The notes: generated from the sequence alone by a model not told the origin. A stretch of 64,000 bases of DNA from Candidatus Uabimicrobium amorphum (GCF_009002475.1 NZ_AP019860.1:744001-808000); one strand, 5' to 3'. Numbered from the stretch's first letter, positions 1-7,880 are shown. Translations and numbers: made by a program.

Positions 1-819
1 TCGTATTTTCGCGGTATGATTCGCTGTGAAAATTCAACGATTGGAGGAAAGCTGTACTCCCATAAGGCACGTTTTAAAGAAGAGGCCTCGTGGAATGGCC
101 TCAAGTGTCAATCGGCGGACTTGCGTTTTAGTTCGTTTGATGGTGGTTTTACCATGCGTTATGGACGCATTGAAAAAGAATTGAAAATGTACAACACCGA
201 TGTCGACGGTAAGGTCGATTTATTTCGTTGTAAATTTGGCGATATTTCTTTTAACCATATGTTAGTTGACCACTTTTTGATTGATCGCCATTCCATTGGT
301 GACGAACTAAGCTCGGAAAAGAATGGTGAATTTAGCCATGCGGTGACCGAATACGGAATTCTAAAACAATCATTTCATCAAAGAAATGACTATGAGAGTA
401 TGGATTGGGCGTACTATCGATTTTGCCGTTCAAAGCGTAAAATGAAAAAAGCCTCGTGGAAGAGACCAATGCGCAGTATGGGAATTTTCTTTGACTGGTT
501 ATTTCTCGATAAAGGTTTTGGCTACGGAACGCGTCCGATGAATATCGCTTTCGTTGCGCTTTCTTGCGTTTTTGTATTTGCCATATTGTTTTCCTTTGTA
601 CCAAACGGTATTCTTGGCCCAGACGGACCTCTGACAGATATTAGTTTTAGCGATTCCTTTTATTTGAGTATTACCACATTTGCTTCTATGGATTATGGTG
701 ACAGTGGTCCGGTTTTAGATCACTGGCTAAAGCATCTATTTTCTCTAGAAGGAATTTTGGGTATTTTTCTAACAACGCTCTTTGTCGCAACCATTTCACG
801 AAAAATTATCCGCTCATAA
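1..819 (+). CDS. Pentapeptide-like / ion-channel-domain membrane protein (5' truncated)
   Basis: The frame is open to the window edge, so the true start lies outside; the first ATG in view is at 16. Numbering from that ATG, residues 1-80 have the irregular short-strand pattern of a pentapeptide-type beta-solenoid (for example FRCKFGDISF). After a basic helical stretch come a membrane helix at about 175-195, a re-entrant segment at about 214-230 and a second helix at about 245-263. This is the two-helix plus pore-loop layout of the potassium-channel family (Ion_trans_2). The filter-like sequence is TTFASMDYGD: the YGD end is kept, but the canonical TVG before it is changed, so potassium selectivity is doubtful. 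The protein probably sits in the inner membrane with the solenoid as a soluble domain. The gene ends 23 bp before the next one, so co-transcription is possible. Confidence 0.75.
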   Translation, partial: SYFRGMIRCENSTIGGKLYSHKARFKEEASWNGLKCQSADLRFSSFDGGFTMRYGRIEKELKMYNTDVDGKVDLFRCKFGDISFNHMLVDHFLIDRHSIGDELSSEKNGEFSHAVTEYGILKQSFHQRNDYESMDWAYYRFCRSKRKMKKASWKRPMRSMGIFFDWLFLDKGFGYGTRPMNIAFVALSCVFVFAILFSFVPNGILGPDGPLTDISFSDSFYLSITTFASMDYGDSGPVLDHWLKHLFSLEGILGIFLTTLFVATISRKIIRS

Positions 820-842
820 AAATTTGACGATAAGGGAAAATA

Positions 843-1427
843 ATGATTGCCATTGTAATACTCGCTGCGGGAAAGTCTTCGCGGTTAGGACAGAAAAAAC
901 AACTACTATCCTGGCAAAACACGACTTTACTAGAAAAAAGTATTCTCGCAGCACAAGGCAGTGATTATTCTCCCATTGTTGTTGTCATCCCACCTGAAGA
1001 AGACATTCTCCAAGTAGTTCACAACCATGACATCACTATTGCCATAAACCACCATCGAGACCAAGGGGTAAGTAGCTCCATTCGCTTGGGAACACAAAAA
1101 ATTTTAGACGATAGTGATGTAGAGGCGGTGATTTTTATGGTTTGCGATCAGCCATTTATTTCCGCTGATGTACTACGACGTTTGGGAGATAAATATCGCG
1201 AAGGGCATGAAATCGTTACCTGTCAGTATGGCGAAACGTGGGGAATACCTTCGCTGTTTTCACGTAAATACTTTGATGATATTTTGCAACTACAGGGTGA
1301 CCGCGGGGCGAAGAAGTTGTTGTACCGCTACCAAGATAAATGCGTAAGTATACCTTTTTTACAAGGAAATATTGACATTGACACCATGGATGAGTATAAA
1401 AAAATAACAGAGTTGGATAATATGTAG
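843..1427 (+). CDS. MobA-like NTP transferase (MocA-type molybdenum cofactor nucleotidyltransferase)
   Basis: This is a 194-residue single-domain nucleotidyltransferase. The N-terminus carries the signature LAAGKSSRLGQKKQLLSW (residues 7-24), where the glycine-rich loop binds the nucleotide phosphates and the later lysine the substrate. VCDQPF near residue 101 supplies the metal-binding aspartate. Family members of this length include CTP:molybdopterin cytidylyltransferase (MocA), which activates molybdopterin for xanthine-dehydrogenase-type enzymes. No molybdoenzyme gene is in the window, so the exact nucleotide and acceptor are uncertain; other MobA-like sugar or cofactor nucleotidyltransferases remain possible. 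The start is the ATG at 843, just after a purine-rich gggaaaat stretch. It lies 23 bp behind the channel-like gene in the same direction. Confidence 0.8.
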   Translation: MIAIVILAAGKSSRLGQKKQLLSWQNTTLLEKSILAAQGSDYSPIVVVIPPEEDILQVVHNHDITIAINHHRDQGVSSSIRLGTQKILDDSDVEAVIFMVCDQPFISADVLRRLGDKYREGHEIVTCQYGETWGIPSLFSRKYFDDILQLQGDRGAKKLLYRYQDKCVSIPFLQGNIDIDTMDEYKKITELDNM

Positions 1428-1448
1428 AGGTATTTCGTTTTTATATTG

Positions 1449-1571
1449 ATACCCTCACCATCGCAGTTATGGTGATTTATGGATTAGGAATTCTTTTCTG
1501 AAAAATACCTAAATCCACAATGGTGAGGGCACCAATCGGAAAAAGAATCACTTTTCTGAAGAAAACCAAAT
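1449..1571. repeat. Degenerate copy of the 59-bp / GGTGAGGGCACCAA repeat family
   Basis: The intergenic stretch holds ACCCTCACCATCG near 1451 and, in inverse orientation, TGGTGAGGGCACCAATCGGA near 1521, which can pair as a long hairpin. The segment from about 1495 to 1571 is a single degenerate copy, on the opposite strand, of the 59-bp unit repeated four times at 6485-6712; it shares the CCTAAATC, GGTGAGGGCACCAATCGG and CTTTTC blocks. It therefore belongs to a dispersed family in this genome. No reading frame or promoter was recognised here. Confidence 0.75.
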
Positions 1572-1606
1572 ACCAACAAATTTCAATACTAGGGGAGTTA
1601 AATTAA

Positions 1607-2911
1607 ATGCGTAGTTTTTTTCTAATAATTACCATGCTGGCAGCGGTTTATGCGCAGCTAGATGAGAGCTTTAATGGCAAAGGTTTTGTTGTTCATGAGG
1701 ACGCCGCAGGTGTTGGCAATGACTTTGGACAAGCGGTAACCATCGATAAAAAAAACCGTATCGTTGTTGCCGGTTTTAGCTCAAATCGCAATCACGGGCT
1801 CAATATAGACATGACGGTATGGCGCTATCTGGAAACAGGAAAAATTGATACCTCATTCAACAACAAAGGCTTTTTGGTCGACGACAATACCGCCGGTGGA
1901 AATAGTGACGAAGAAGGTAATGCCATTGCGATAGATCATAACAATCGCATTATTGTCGTGGGACGTAGCCGTAATGCGAATCGCAACGACGATATGGTCA
2001 TTTGGTGCGTAAAGGACAATGGTAAACTAGACAAAAGTTTCGGGGAAAATGGCGTCGCTATCCATCACAATGCCGCAGGGGGAAACTTACATGACTATGG
2101 ATACGCCGTGGCGATTGACGCACAGAATCGCATTGTTGTCACCGGAGAAAGTTATGCCGCGGGTTTTCCTCCAAGTTCGCAAATGATCGTGTGGCGTTAT
2201 TTGCCAAATGGGAAACTCGACACCAGTTTTGGCAACGGTGGATGGCTGATCCAGGGCAATGATTGGGATTGGGGCTACGGTGTTGCAACAGTGGGAGACA
2301 AGATCATCGTCACGGGCAAAGGTTTGAATCCTACGGGAATGTATGTTTGGCAATTTCTAAACGATGGGACTCCTGACCCTAATTTTGGCGAAAAAGGTTT
2401 TGTGGTTCACAACATCGTAAAAGCCACAGACTTTGGTGATGAAGCTCGTGGAATTACGATGGATCACAGTGGAAAAATTGTTGTTGCTGGACGCAATTCT
2501 ACCTTTAATGAGGGCCGCAATATGGCGGTGTGGCGTTTCAACGGTACGGGAACGCTTGATGCTTCGTTCAATGACAAGGGCTATGTTTCGCATAGCAACG
2601 CCGCAAAAGGCAATGGGTATGATACAGGACAAAGTGTGGCGATAGACTCTTTTGGCCGCATTGCCGTTGTCGGACGTAGTGATGGACAACACGGTAACCT
2701 TGATGTTGTGGTATGGCGTTATTTGCCCACAGGTAAATTGGACACCTCTTTTGCTGAAAAAGGCTACATCATTCATCACAGCACTGCTGGAGGAAATCAT
2801 CACGACTTGGCACAGGCAGTAGCAATTGATAAACACGACCGCATTATCACGGTTGGGTGGAGTTTTAATAAAGAAGGCAATTATGGAATGACTATTTGGT
2901 GCCATCGCTAA
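1607..2911 (+). CDS. Exported delta-60 repeat protein (probable seven-bladed propeller)
   Basis: A short signal peptide (residues 1-16, ending AVYAQ) is followed by seven tandem units of about 60 residues. Each opens with a phrase such as LDxSFxxKGF and contains an RIVVAG-type strand and a VWRYLxxGKLD strand. This is the delta-60 repeat (TIGR02608), found in secreted or cell-surface proteins. Seven units fill 434 residues almost exactly, which fits a closed seven-bladed propeller, although the fold is inferred. No enzymatic motif is seen, so a binding or surface role is more likely than catalysis. The start is the ATG at 1607, after the purine-rich ggggagtt. The stop is 12 bp before the next gene, which begins the membrane/STAS/sirtuin run. 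Confidence 0.85.
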   Translation: MRSFFLIITMLAAVYAQLDESFNGKGFVVHEDAAGVGNDFGQAVTIDKKNRIVVAGFSSNRNHGLNIDMTVWRYLETGKIDTSFNNKGFLVDDNTAGGNSDEEGNAIAIDHNNRIIVVGRSRNANRNDDMVIWCVKDNGKLDKSFGENGVAIHHNAAGGNLHDYGYAVAIDAQNRIVVTGESYAAGFPPSSQMIVWRYLPNGKLDTSFGNGGWLIQGNDWDWGYGVATVGDKIIVTGKGLNPTGMYVWQFLNDGTPDPNFGEKGFVVHNIVKATDFGDEARGITMDHSGKIVVAGRNSTFNEGRNMAVWRFNGTGTLDASFNDKGYVSHSNAAKGNGYDTGQSVAIDSFGRIAVVGRSDGQHGNLDVVVWRYLPTGKLDTSFAEKGYIIHHSTAGGNHHDLAQAVAIDKHDRIITVGWSFNKEGNYGMTIWCHR

Positions 2912-2923
2912 AGGAAATAGTAA

Positions 2924-3682
2924 ATGAACTGGGAAAACGTTGCGGGAAATCCCGCGCATGTGAAGAGGTTGTTTGTAAAAAGTGGTCTGTTTATTCCGAT
3001 CGCCATTGCACTACCAGCGTTGTTTTTTCAACATGAAGTTTTGTGGATTGTCGGTGGTATACTGGCGGGATTTTCTTTTTTGCTATGCTTTTTTATCGCT
3101 TTTCTTCTCGGAGGTAGTATCCGAAGGTTTGAAGAGGTCGTTGCGCATATTGAAGACGGTGAGTACCTTCAAAAATGGACATATACGCAAAATGAATGGC
3201 GCCCATTTGCTGCCGCAGAGCTGGAGAGACGTCAAAAAAACTACCAAGCAGTGATAAAGTGGTCAACGATTATCTTTGTCGTTTTGTATGTCATCGCTGC
3301 TAGCTTTTTGTACGAGGAAAAAGACTTTTTACTACTTACAGGAATTTTTACCGGGGTATTGGTTTTTTTTGTGACCATTGTGTTTTTTGCTGGACGGTAC
3401 CGCGAAAAATTATGGCAAAAAAACGCCATTGATTATGTCGACAAAGACACATTGATGACTTTTATTGGACCAGGTTTTTTCATACGTGGCAAAGAATACC
3501 AAAGTTTTAACGAAGTAGGTGTTGTGCTCCTCGATGTCTCATTGGAGGATAACAATTTAATTTTTAAAATCGAAATACAGGGCAACCAGCGCGTTCAACA
3601 CGATCATTACGTTTTGGTTCCCCAAGGCGAAACACAACGCGCTGAAGAAATCGTGGAGTATTTTACAAAGAAGAGAGAATAA
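2924..3682 (+). CDS. Four-helix integral membrane protein of unknown function
   Basis: This 252-residue protein is not recognised as a named family. It has two pairs of hydrophobic helices, at about 19-63 and 110-155, separated by a charged helical stretch, and a soluble C-terminal part of about 95 residues (160-252) with predicted beta strands. The arrangement resembles small membrane sensors or scaffold proteins, but no conserved motif supports a function. The start ATG at 2924 follows AAAGGAAATAGTAA, a good ribosome binding site, 12 bp after the delta-60 gene. Its stop codon overlaps the ATG of the STAS gene (TAATG), so the two are probably translationally coupled and may work together at the membrane. 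Confidence 0.7.
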   Translation: MNWENVAGNPAHVKRLFVKSGLFIPIAIALPALFFQHEVLWIVGGILAGFSFLLCFFIAFLLGGSIRRFEEVVAHIEDGEYLQKWTYTQNEWRPFAAAELERRQKNYQAVIKWSTIIFVVLYVIAASFLYEEKDFLLLTGIFTGVLVFFVTIVFFAGRYREKLWQKNAIDYVDKDTLMTFIGPGFFIRGKEYQSFNEVGVVLLDVSLEDNNLIFKIEIQGNQRVQHDHYVLVPQGETQRAEEIVEYFTKKRE

Positions 3683-4983
3683 TGAAGATTAACATCAAGC
3701 ATTTGCAACAAGGAATATATCTCATCGAGGTTGGTGGTTCTACGGATAACATCTCTCCTCTCAAAAGCGCCATCGACGATTTACTACGCGACGGCTACAA
3801 TAAATTTGTTGTCGATATGAATAAATTTGATTTTTTAGGCGCGGAAAATTTAGGGGTTTTGGTTCAACAAATACAAATCGTGCGCAATCGCGGTGGAGAA
3901 ATTCGTTTTATTAATATAAATCAAACGCTTCTTGGTATTTTTCGCTATGCCGGATTTAATGATGAAAGTGTTTTTGCCTCAGGAATCAAGAATGCCACCC
4001 AGGAACTTTTAGCACATTCGCCCGCTGACGAACCAGAATCTTCGCCACGAGAAAATAAAAACGCGTATGAGGCAACGATACAAAAGAGCGGTTTAGATCC
4101 TTACGGATCGACGATTCAGGCGTCGGAATCTCTGCCAGCAAGACAATCAAATATTGAGGACCCTTACGGTTCGACAATTCAAACAAGCTCTGCACAAAAT
4201 AAAAATTTGGACACACTTTATGGGGTCACAATTGTTTCCAAAAATGATCGCGCCAGTTCGCGACGAGAATTGAAAAGCGAAGAGGTGTATAAAGAAACGA
4301 TTCAAGTGGAAGAATCAAAGAAAAAAAACGTGATATCACAACAGCCAGAAATAAAACGCAAATCCACCATTCGTTTCTTCAAAAGAATGTATCCTTTTTG
4401 TATTTTTCCACTCAAGGTGATTTTTTCACAAAAAAAGATACAGGAAGTCGTCAGTGAAAAAATCGAGCAAGTGGCAAGTGAAAAAGATGTTGTGGTTCAG
4501 CGCGAAAAACCTATTGTTGAAGTCGTACCGCATTTTCCAGGATGTCTGATTGTTCCCAGCCGTAAACAAGTGGATATCACTCCAGAGATTGCCGAAGCCA
4601 ATTTTTCGGTGACACCGCTAGCGGAAAGTAAAAAGCAACTAGGCTATGTGGAAATACTATACAACGGTAAAGTGATCGATACGGTTGAAAATTTACGCTA
4701 CAATGTCGAAAAACAGACCATTGCAAAGTGTGCTTTGTACCTCAGTATTATTTCACCCGTAATTTCAACGAGTTTAGATGCGCTTAAGATCGATTTTAAC
4801 GAAGAACTTCCCGCGGCGATCGAATGGCTATCGCAAGCAACACAGTTGTGCGGTGGAAAAACCGGTTTTGGGGCAATACTCGCGGGTGTTTTTCTGTTTA
4901 TCTCACTGGTTTTTTATATCGCAAAGCGACCTAAACAAGCAAATCCAATAGACAATGTCTTACCTGTCGAGGAAAGTGAATGA
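3682..4983 (+). CDS. STAS-domain protein with YxxTIQ repeats and a C-terminal membrane helix
   Basis: Residues 1-110 form a STAS (anti-sigma-factor antagonist) domain; DMNKFDFLGAENLGVL matches the phosphorylatable region, although the usual serine is not at the expected place (LGAENLG instead of a DSSG-type motif). Residues 129-208 form a low-complexity linker with five copies of Y-x-x-T-I-Q/V: YEATIQ, YGSTIQ twice, YGVTIV and YKETIQ. A charged segment and a possibly beta-rich region (about 285-350) follow, with a membrane helix near 394-412. The protein is therefore probably tail-anchored with the STAS domain in the cytosol. STAS proteins act in partner-switching with anti-sigma kinases; the repeated threonines could be phosphorylation sites, which is inference. 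It overlaps its neighbours by 1 and 4 bp. Confidence 0.75.
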   Translation: MKINIKHLQQGIYLIEVGGSTDNISPLKSAIDDLLRDGYNKFVVDMNKFDFLGAENLGVLVQQIQIVRNRGGEIRFININQTLLGIFRYAGFNDESVFASGIKNATQELLAHSPADEPESSPRENKNAYEATIQKSGLDPYGSTIQASESLPARQSNIEDPYGSTIQTSSAQNKNLDTLYGVTIVSKNDRASSRRELKSEEVYKETIQVEESKKKNVISQQPEIKRKSTIRFFKRMYPFCIFPLKVIFSQKKIQEVVSEKIEQVASEKDVVVQREKPIVEVVPHFPGCLIVPSRKQVDITPEIAEANFSVTPLAESKKQLGYVEILYNGKVIDTVENLRYNVEKQTIAKCALYLSIISPVISTSLDALKIDFNEELPAAIEWLSQATQLCGGKTGFGAILAGVFLFISLVFYIAKRPKQANPIDNVLPVEESE

Positions 4984-5807
4984 AAGCGACGTACCAACAA
5001 TGTGCAGAGGTGATCGCTTCGAGTGAAGTAATGTTTATTCACTCAGGAGCAGGTATTGGGGTCGATTCTGGCCTACCAGATTATCGTGGTAACAAGGGGT
5101 TTTGGAATTGTTATCCGATGTACGAAAAACTGGGGATTGACTTTGTCGATGCCGCGAACCCCTATCAATTTGAAAAGGACCCGAGTTTTGCGTGGGGATT
5201 TTACGGACACCGTACGAATTTATATCGCGAAACGCAGCCGCATCGCGGATTTCATTTAATGCAGCAATGGATTGAAAAATATAACCAAGAGTATTTTATC
5301 GTTACCTCGAATGTCGACGGGCATTTTCAAAAAGCCGGGTTTAGCGACGACAAAATTTATGAGATCCACGGTTCGATTAATCACCTGCAATGTCTGACAC
5401 CTTGTCGCGATGACATTTGGGAAAACAACGCCGATTTTGAAATTGATTTCGCGACAATGACCAACAAGCAAAATCCCAGTTGTCCGCACTGTGGAGGAAC
5501 AAGTCGTCCGAATATATTGATGTTTGGCGATTGGAGTTGGATTTCACGACGTTCCAGCGCACAACAAAAGCGATTGTTTGACTTCGACGCGGTCTGCTGC
5601 GATAAGAAGACGGTGGTGATTGAAATTGGCGCAGGTACCGCAATTCCATCGATTCGCAGTGCAAGTTGGAGAAGAGGTTCGTCGGGAAAGGCAACGGTGA
5701 TTCGCATAAATCCACGCGAACCACAAATTTCGGCACCCCATATTTCTGTGGCGTGCGGTGGTTTGGAAGCGTTGGAAGGTATTGATGATGCTTTGCAAAA
5801 GATGTAG
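4980..5807 (+). CDS. Sir2-family NAD-dependent protein deacylase (sirtuin)
   Basis: This 275-residue protein has the length and motifs of a catalytic sirtuin. GAGIGVDSGLPDYRG near residues 20-34 is the NAD-binding loop, TSNVDGHFQKAG is the NAD-ribose and substrate motif, and EIHGSINH supplies the general-base histidine (residue 130). Cysteines in LQCLTPC and CPHCGG fit a zinc ribbon. Sirtuins transfer the acyl group from lysine to the ADP-ribose of NAD, releasing nicotinamide. The ATG overlaps the preceding stop (ATGA), so the STAS protein and sirtuin are likely translated together; acetylation control of the STAS or membrane partner is possible but unproven. It differs from the NADase-like SIR2 gene at 7881-9674 by having the zinc ribbon and the full deacylase motif set. 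Confidence 0.88.
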   Translation: MKATYQQCAEVIASSEVMFIHSGAGIGVDSGLPDYRGNKGFWNCYPMYEKLGIDFVDAANPYQFEKDPSFAWGFYGHRTNLYRETQPHRGFHLMQQWIEKYNQEYFIVTSNVDGHFQKAGFSDDKIYEIHGSINHLQCLTPCRDDIWENNADFEIDFATMTNKQNPSCPHCGGTSRPNILMFGDWSWISRRSSAQQKRLFDFDAVCCDKKTVVIEIGAGTAIPSIRSASWRRGSSGKATVIRINPREPQISAPHISVACGGLEALEGIDDALQKM

Positions 5808-5837
5808 GTAGAGACAAGTGTAGTATTCCTTTATAGA

Positions 5838-5999
5838 CTACGGCTTTACATCCTGCGGTACAAAATAACACAAATGGAAGCAAATCCAGACGTGTTACGC
5901 CTCTCCCTGTGGGAGAGGCATGAGAATTAAGGCTTTTAGCGAAGCTAAAACCTTAAATTCGATGGTGAGGGCACCAACATGGAAGTGAAACACCAACAC
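5838..5999. repeat. Left arm of a 140-bp inverted repeat with nested hairpins
   Basis: This arm runs from CTACGGCT at 5838 through CAAAATAACACAAATGG, the hairpin CCTCTCCCTGTGGGAGAGG, a second hairpin AAGGCTTTTAGCGAAGCT, and TTCGATGGTGAGGGCACCAA. It is nearly identical, in inverse orientation, to 6695-6836. The tail ATGGAAGTGAAACACCAACAC (ending about 5999) recurs in direct orientation at about 6985-7011. Such multi-hairpin intergenic repeats behave as REP- or MITE-like families elsewhere. It sits between the convergent sirtuin gene and the unknown gene at 6012-6458 and could also end transcription. Confidence 0.85.
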
Positions 6000-6011
6000 T
6001 AAAGCGTAGCT

Positions 6012-6458
6012 TTACATTTCCTCTAGCTCTTTTTTCATATTTTTGAGCCCTTCTATGATGCGCTGAGCATGGTTATTACTTTGCCTGTCTGGGCGAAATA
6101 TCAGCCAATGTGGAAAAGCTTCGTTGAGTTTCTCCCAAATGCGTTTGTAGTCTTTTGCATTGTCTTCTACACGCAGAATAATCGCGGATCTATACATTAA
6201 CAAAATACGAAAGACTAAGAGTTCGCACCAAATTTTGTCTCGGTTTTCTGCTTCGGGAGATCGTTCATCTGTCCACAATAACCCACCAGAAAAAAGCTCA
6301 TAATGACACTTCGCGTTTGGATTATAACGTAGACTTTCCATCCCTTCTATGAAGTCGGGATGTAAATCTGCTACGGTAAAATTTTTGGGATCTAACTTTT
6401 TTATTTTTCTTTTTTCTCGCAGTGTGGTCTTCTTGCTTTTCACAAACTTTGGTTTCAT
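6012..6458 (-). CDS. Unknown basic protein enclosed by inverted repeats
   Basis: I do not recognise this protein. From the ATG at 6458 it has 148 residues: a very basic N-terminus (KFVKSKKTTLREKRKIKK), then an apparently folded helical domain with SGGLLWTDERSPEAENRDK and LNEAFPHWLIFRPDR. There is no signal peptide or membrane helix. The frame extends upstream to an ATG at 6533, but those extra 25 codons are read from the first copy of the 59-bp tandem repeat and are unlikely to be original coding sequence; neither start has a convincing ribosome binding site. The gene lies between arms of a 140-bp inverted repeat, which hints at a mobile or recently captured cassette. No transposase motif is visible. 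Confidence 0.5.
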   Translation of the reverse strand: MKPKFVKSKKTTLREKRKIKKLDPKNFTVADLHPDFIEGMESLRYNPNAKCHYELFSGGLLWTDERSPEAENRDKIWCELLVFRILLMYRSAIILRVEDNAKDYKRIWEKLNEAFPHWLIFRPDRQSNNHAQRIIEGLKNMKKELEEM

Positions 6459-6484
6459 TTTGCTTTTCTTTCGTGAGTTGCTCA

Positions 6485-6712
6485 GGTTTTTCTTGGGAAA
6501 AGGGATTCGTTTTCCGATTGGTGCCCTCACCATCGTAGATTTAGGTTTTTCTTAGGAAAAGGGATTCGTTTTCCGATTGGTGCCCTCACCATCGTAGATT
6601 TAGGTTTTTCTTAGGAAAAGGGATTCGTTTTCCGATTGGTGCCCTCACCATCGTAGATTTAGGTTTTTCTTAGGAAAAGGGATTCGTTTTCCGATTGGTG
6701 CCCTCACCATCG
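6485..6712. repeat. 59-bp tandem repeat, about four copies
   Basis: GATTCGTTTTCCGATTGGTG starts at 6504, 6563, 6622 and 6681, an exact 59-bp period. The copies are nearly identical, apart from TCTTGGG instead of TCTTAGG in the first. Each unit contains GGTGCCCTCACCATCG, the core of the dispersed family. There are no unique spacers, so it is not a CRISPR array. The first copy reaches into the extended upstream frame of the 6012 gene, and the last fuses with the right inverted-repeat arm. Confidence 0.95.
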
Positions 6713-6836
6713 AATTTAAGGTTTTAGCTTCGCTAAAAGCCTTAATTCTCATGCCTCTCCCACAGGGAGAGGCGTAACACGTCTGAATTTGTATCCATTT
6801 GTGTTATTTTGTGCCGCCACATGTACAGCCGTAGTA
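6695..6836. repeat. Right arm of the 140-bp inverted repeat
   Basis: This is the reverse complement of 5838-5977 with few mismatches: TTGGTGCCCTCACCATCG, the AGCTTCGCTAAAAGC hairpin, CCTCTCCCACAGGGAGAGG, then CCATTTGTGTTATTTTG and AGCCGTAG. The two arms enclose about 720 bp holding the 6012 gene and the tandem repeat. The following 6837-6910 shows nothing that I can assign. Confidence 0.85.
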
Positions 6837-6910
6837 TTAAAGGTAGTAACGCCATTCCCTTGTTTCGCAACTCAAGCGAATTTAGTTTTTAACACAAGAG
6901 ACTACTGAAA

Positions 6911-7013
6911 CCTCTCCCTGTGGGAGAGGTATGAGAATAGCAGCTTACAGCGCAGCTGTAACTGCTAATTCGATGGTGAGGGCACCAACATGGAAGTGAA
7001 ACACCAACACCAA
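6911..7013. repeat. Third hairpin-repeat copy with a different second stem
   Basis: CCTCTCCCTGTGGGAGAGG is followed by a new stem, GCAGCTTACAGCGCAGCTG, in place of the AAGGCTTTTAGCG stem, and then TTCGATGGTGAGGGCACCAA and the same ATGGAAGTGAAACACCAACAC tail as at 5999. The stem sequence differs but the stem is kept, so the structure rather than the bases seems to be conserved. It lies directly downstream of the minus-strand gene ending at 7022, where it could act in transcription termination or 3' end protection. Confidence 0.8.
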
Positions 7014-7021
7014 CCTATATC

Positions 7022-7855
7022 CTAGCGAAAGCGGAATACCGGTCCTTTAGACAATGACTGGTTGACAGGATAAAGACTCGAAGCTAGGTTCCTTCCCGCT
7101 TTATTACGCAAGCTAATGGTTTTATTCGACACATAAATCGCATGCACATAAAATCCCTGGTCTTTCCATTTGCCCCAGTTGTGTCCCAGGATCATTTTGA
7201 TGCGTTTGCCTTTGCGGTTTATATTGGAGTAAAGCATCGTGGACCATTGTCCGTCAGGGTTGATCCCGGGGATGATGTGTCTTCCCAAAGCATCTTTTCC
7301 CAAGGTATTGATGTAGTAACCGTCGTCACCGTAGTCTTGTAATAAAATACGCGGTAGGTCTTTGGGGTATTTTTTGATGCGATCCATGACCCACTTCTCG
7401 CTTTTACTTCGCGGATTCTTCAACGGTGCCATCTTGGAATAGTTGGTGCTCTTGACAACGTCGATGTCGTGGTGTTTACGCACATAAGCGCTTTTTTGAC
7501 GCGGCTCTTTGTATCCCACAACTTTCGGGTTTGGTTTGGGCGCGTTTTTGGGTTTGGTGTTTACCTTTGGCGTTGACTTGCGCTTGGTGTTGTTTTTGCT
7601 TACCTTGGTTGCTGTGTTGTTGTTTTTACGTTTAGAATTTTTTTGAACCGAGACGTTTTGCAGTGACTTTACGTTGGTACTATTTCTCGCAATATCGTTT
7701 TGCGTTTTCGTGGTCGCGGCAGAGTTTGAATTTTGTTTCTCTTCTGCGGTTTTGGGAAAAATGAGAGATATGATGTAAATGATTCCCAAAACAACAACTA
7801 CGGCAATAAATTGACCAAGAGTGGTGATTTCGTAGTCTGAACTTTTTTTAGTCAT
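7022..7855 (-). CDS. Membrane-anchored Lys/Asn-rich linker protein of unknown function
   Basis: From the ATG at 7855, placed 5 nt after a clear GGAGA, the protein has 277 residues. It has one N-terminal membrane helix (about 13-35), a long basic linker rich in Lys, Asn and Thr (about 45-125), and a folded C-terminal domain from WVMDRIKKYPKDLPR onward. That domain, with KDALGRHIIPGINPDGQW and ILGHNWGKW, is not recognised. The topology suggests a cytosolic N-tail and a periplasmic or cell-wall-reaching domain. A longer upstream frame exists but is read through the end of the SIR2 gene. It starts 26 bp after the macro-SIR2 gene in the same direction, so the two are probably co-transcribed. Confidence 0.65.
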   Translation of the reverse strand: MTKKSSDYEITTLGQFIAVVVVLGIIYIISLIFPKTAEEKQNSNSAATTKTQNDIARNSTNVKSLQNVSVQKNSKRKNNNTATKVSKNNTKRKSTPKVNTKPKNAPKPNPKVVGYKEPRQKSAYVRKHHDIDVVKSTNYSKMAPLKNPRSKSEKWVMDRIKKYPKDLPRILLQDYGDDGYYINTLGKDALGRHIIPGINPDGQWSTMLYSNINRKGKRIKMILGHNWGKWKDQGFYVHAIYVSNKTISLRNKAGRNLASSLYPVNQSLSKGPVFRFR

Positions 7856-7880
7856 TACTTTCTCCATATGTTTACAATTA

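Noticed and set aside
2357-2959. 200-codon minus-strand open frame
   Set aside because: It lies fully antisense to the delta-60 gene, whose repeats clearly fit the plus frame, and shows no recognisable protein pattern.
4980-5807. Defence-type SIR2 NADase
   Set aside because: The zinc-ribbon cysteines and the full deacylase motif set point to an ordinary sirtuin.
5377-5883. 168-codon minus-strand open frame
   Set aside because: It overlaps the sirtuin gene antisense, ends within repeats and has no family features.
6485-6712. CRISPR-like array
   Set aside because: The full 59-bp unit repeats with no unique spacers, and no cas genes are near.
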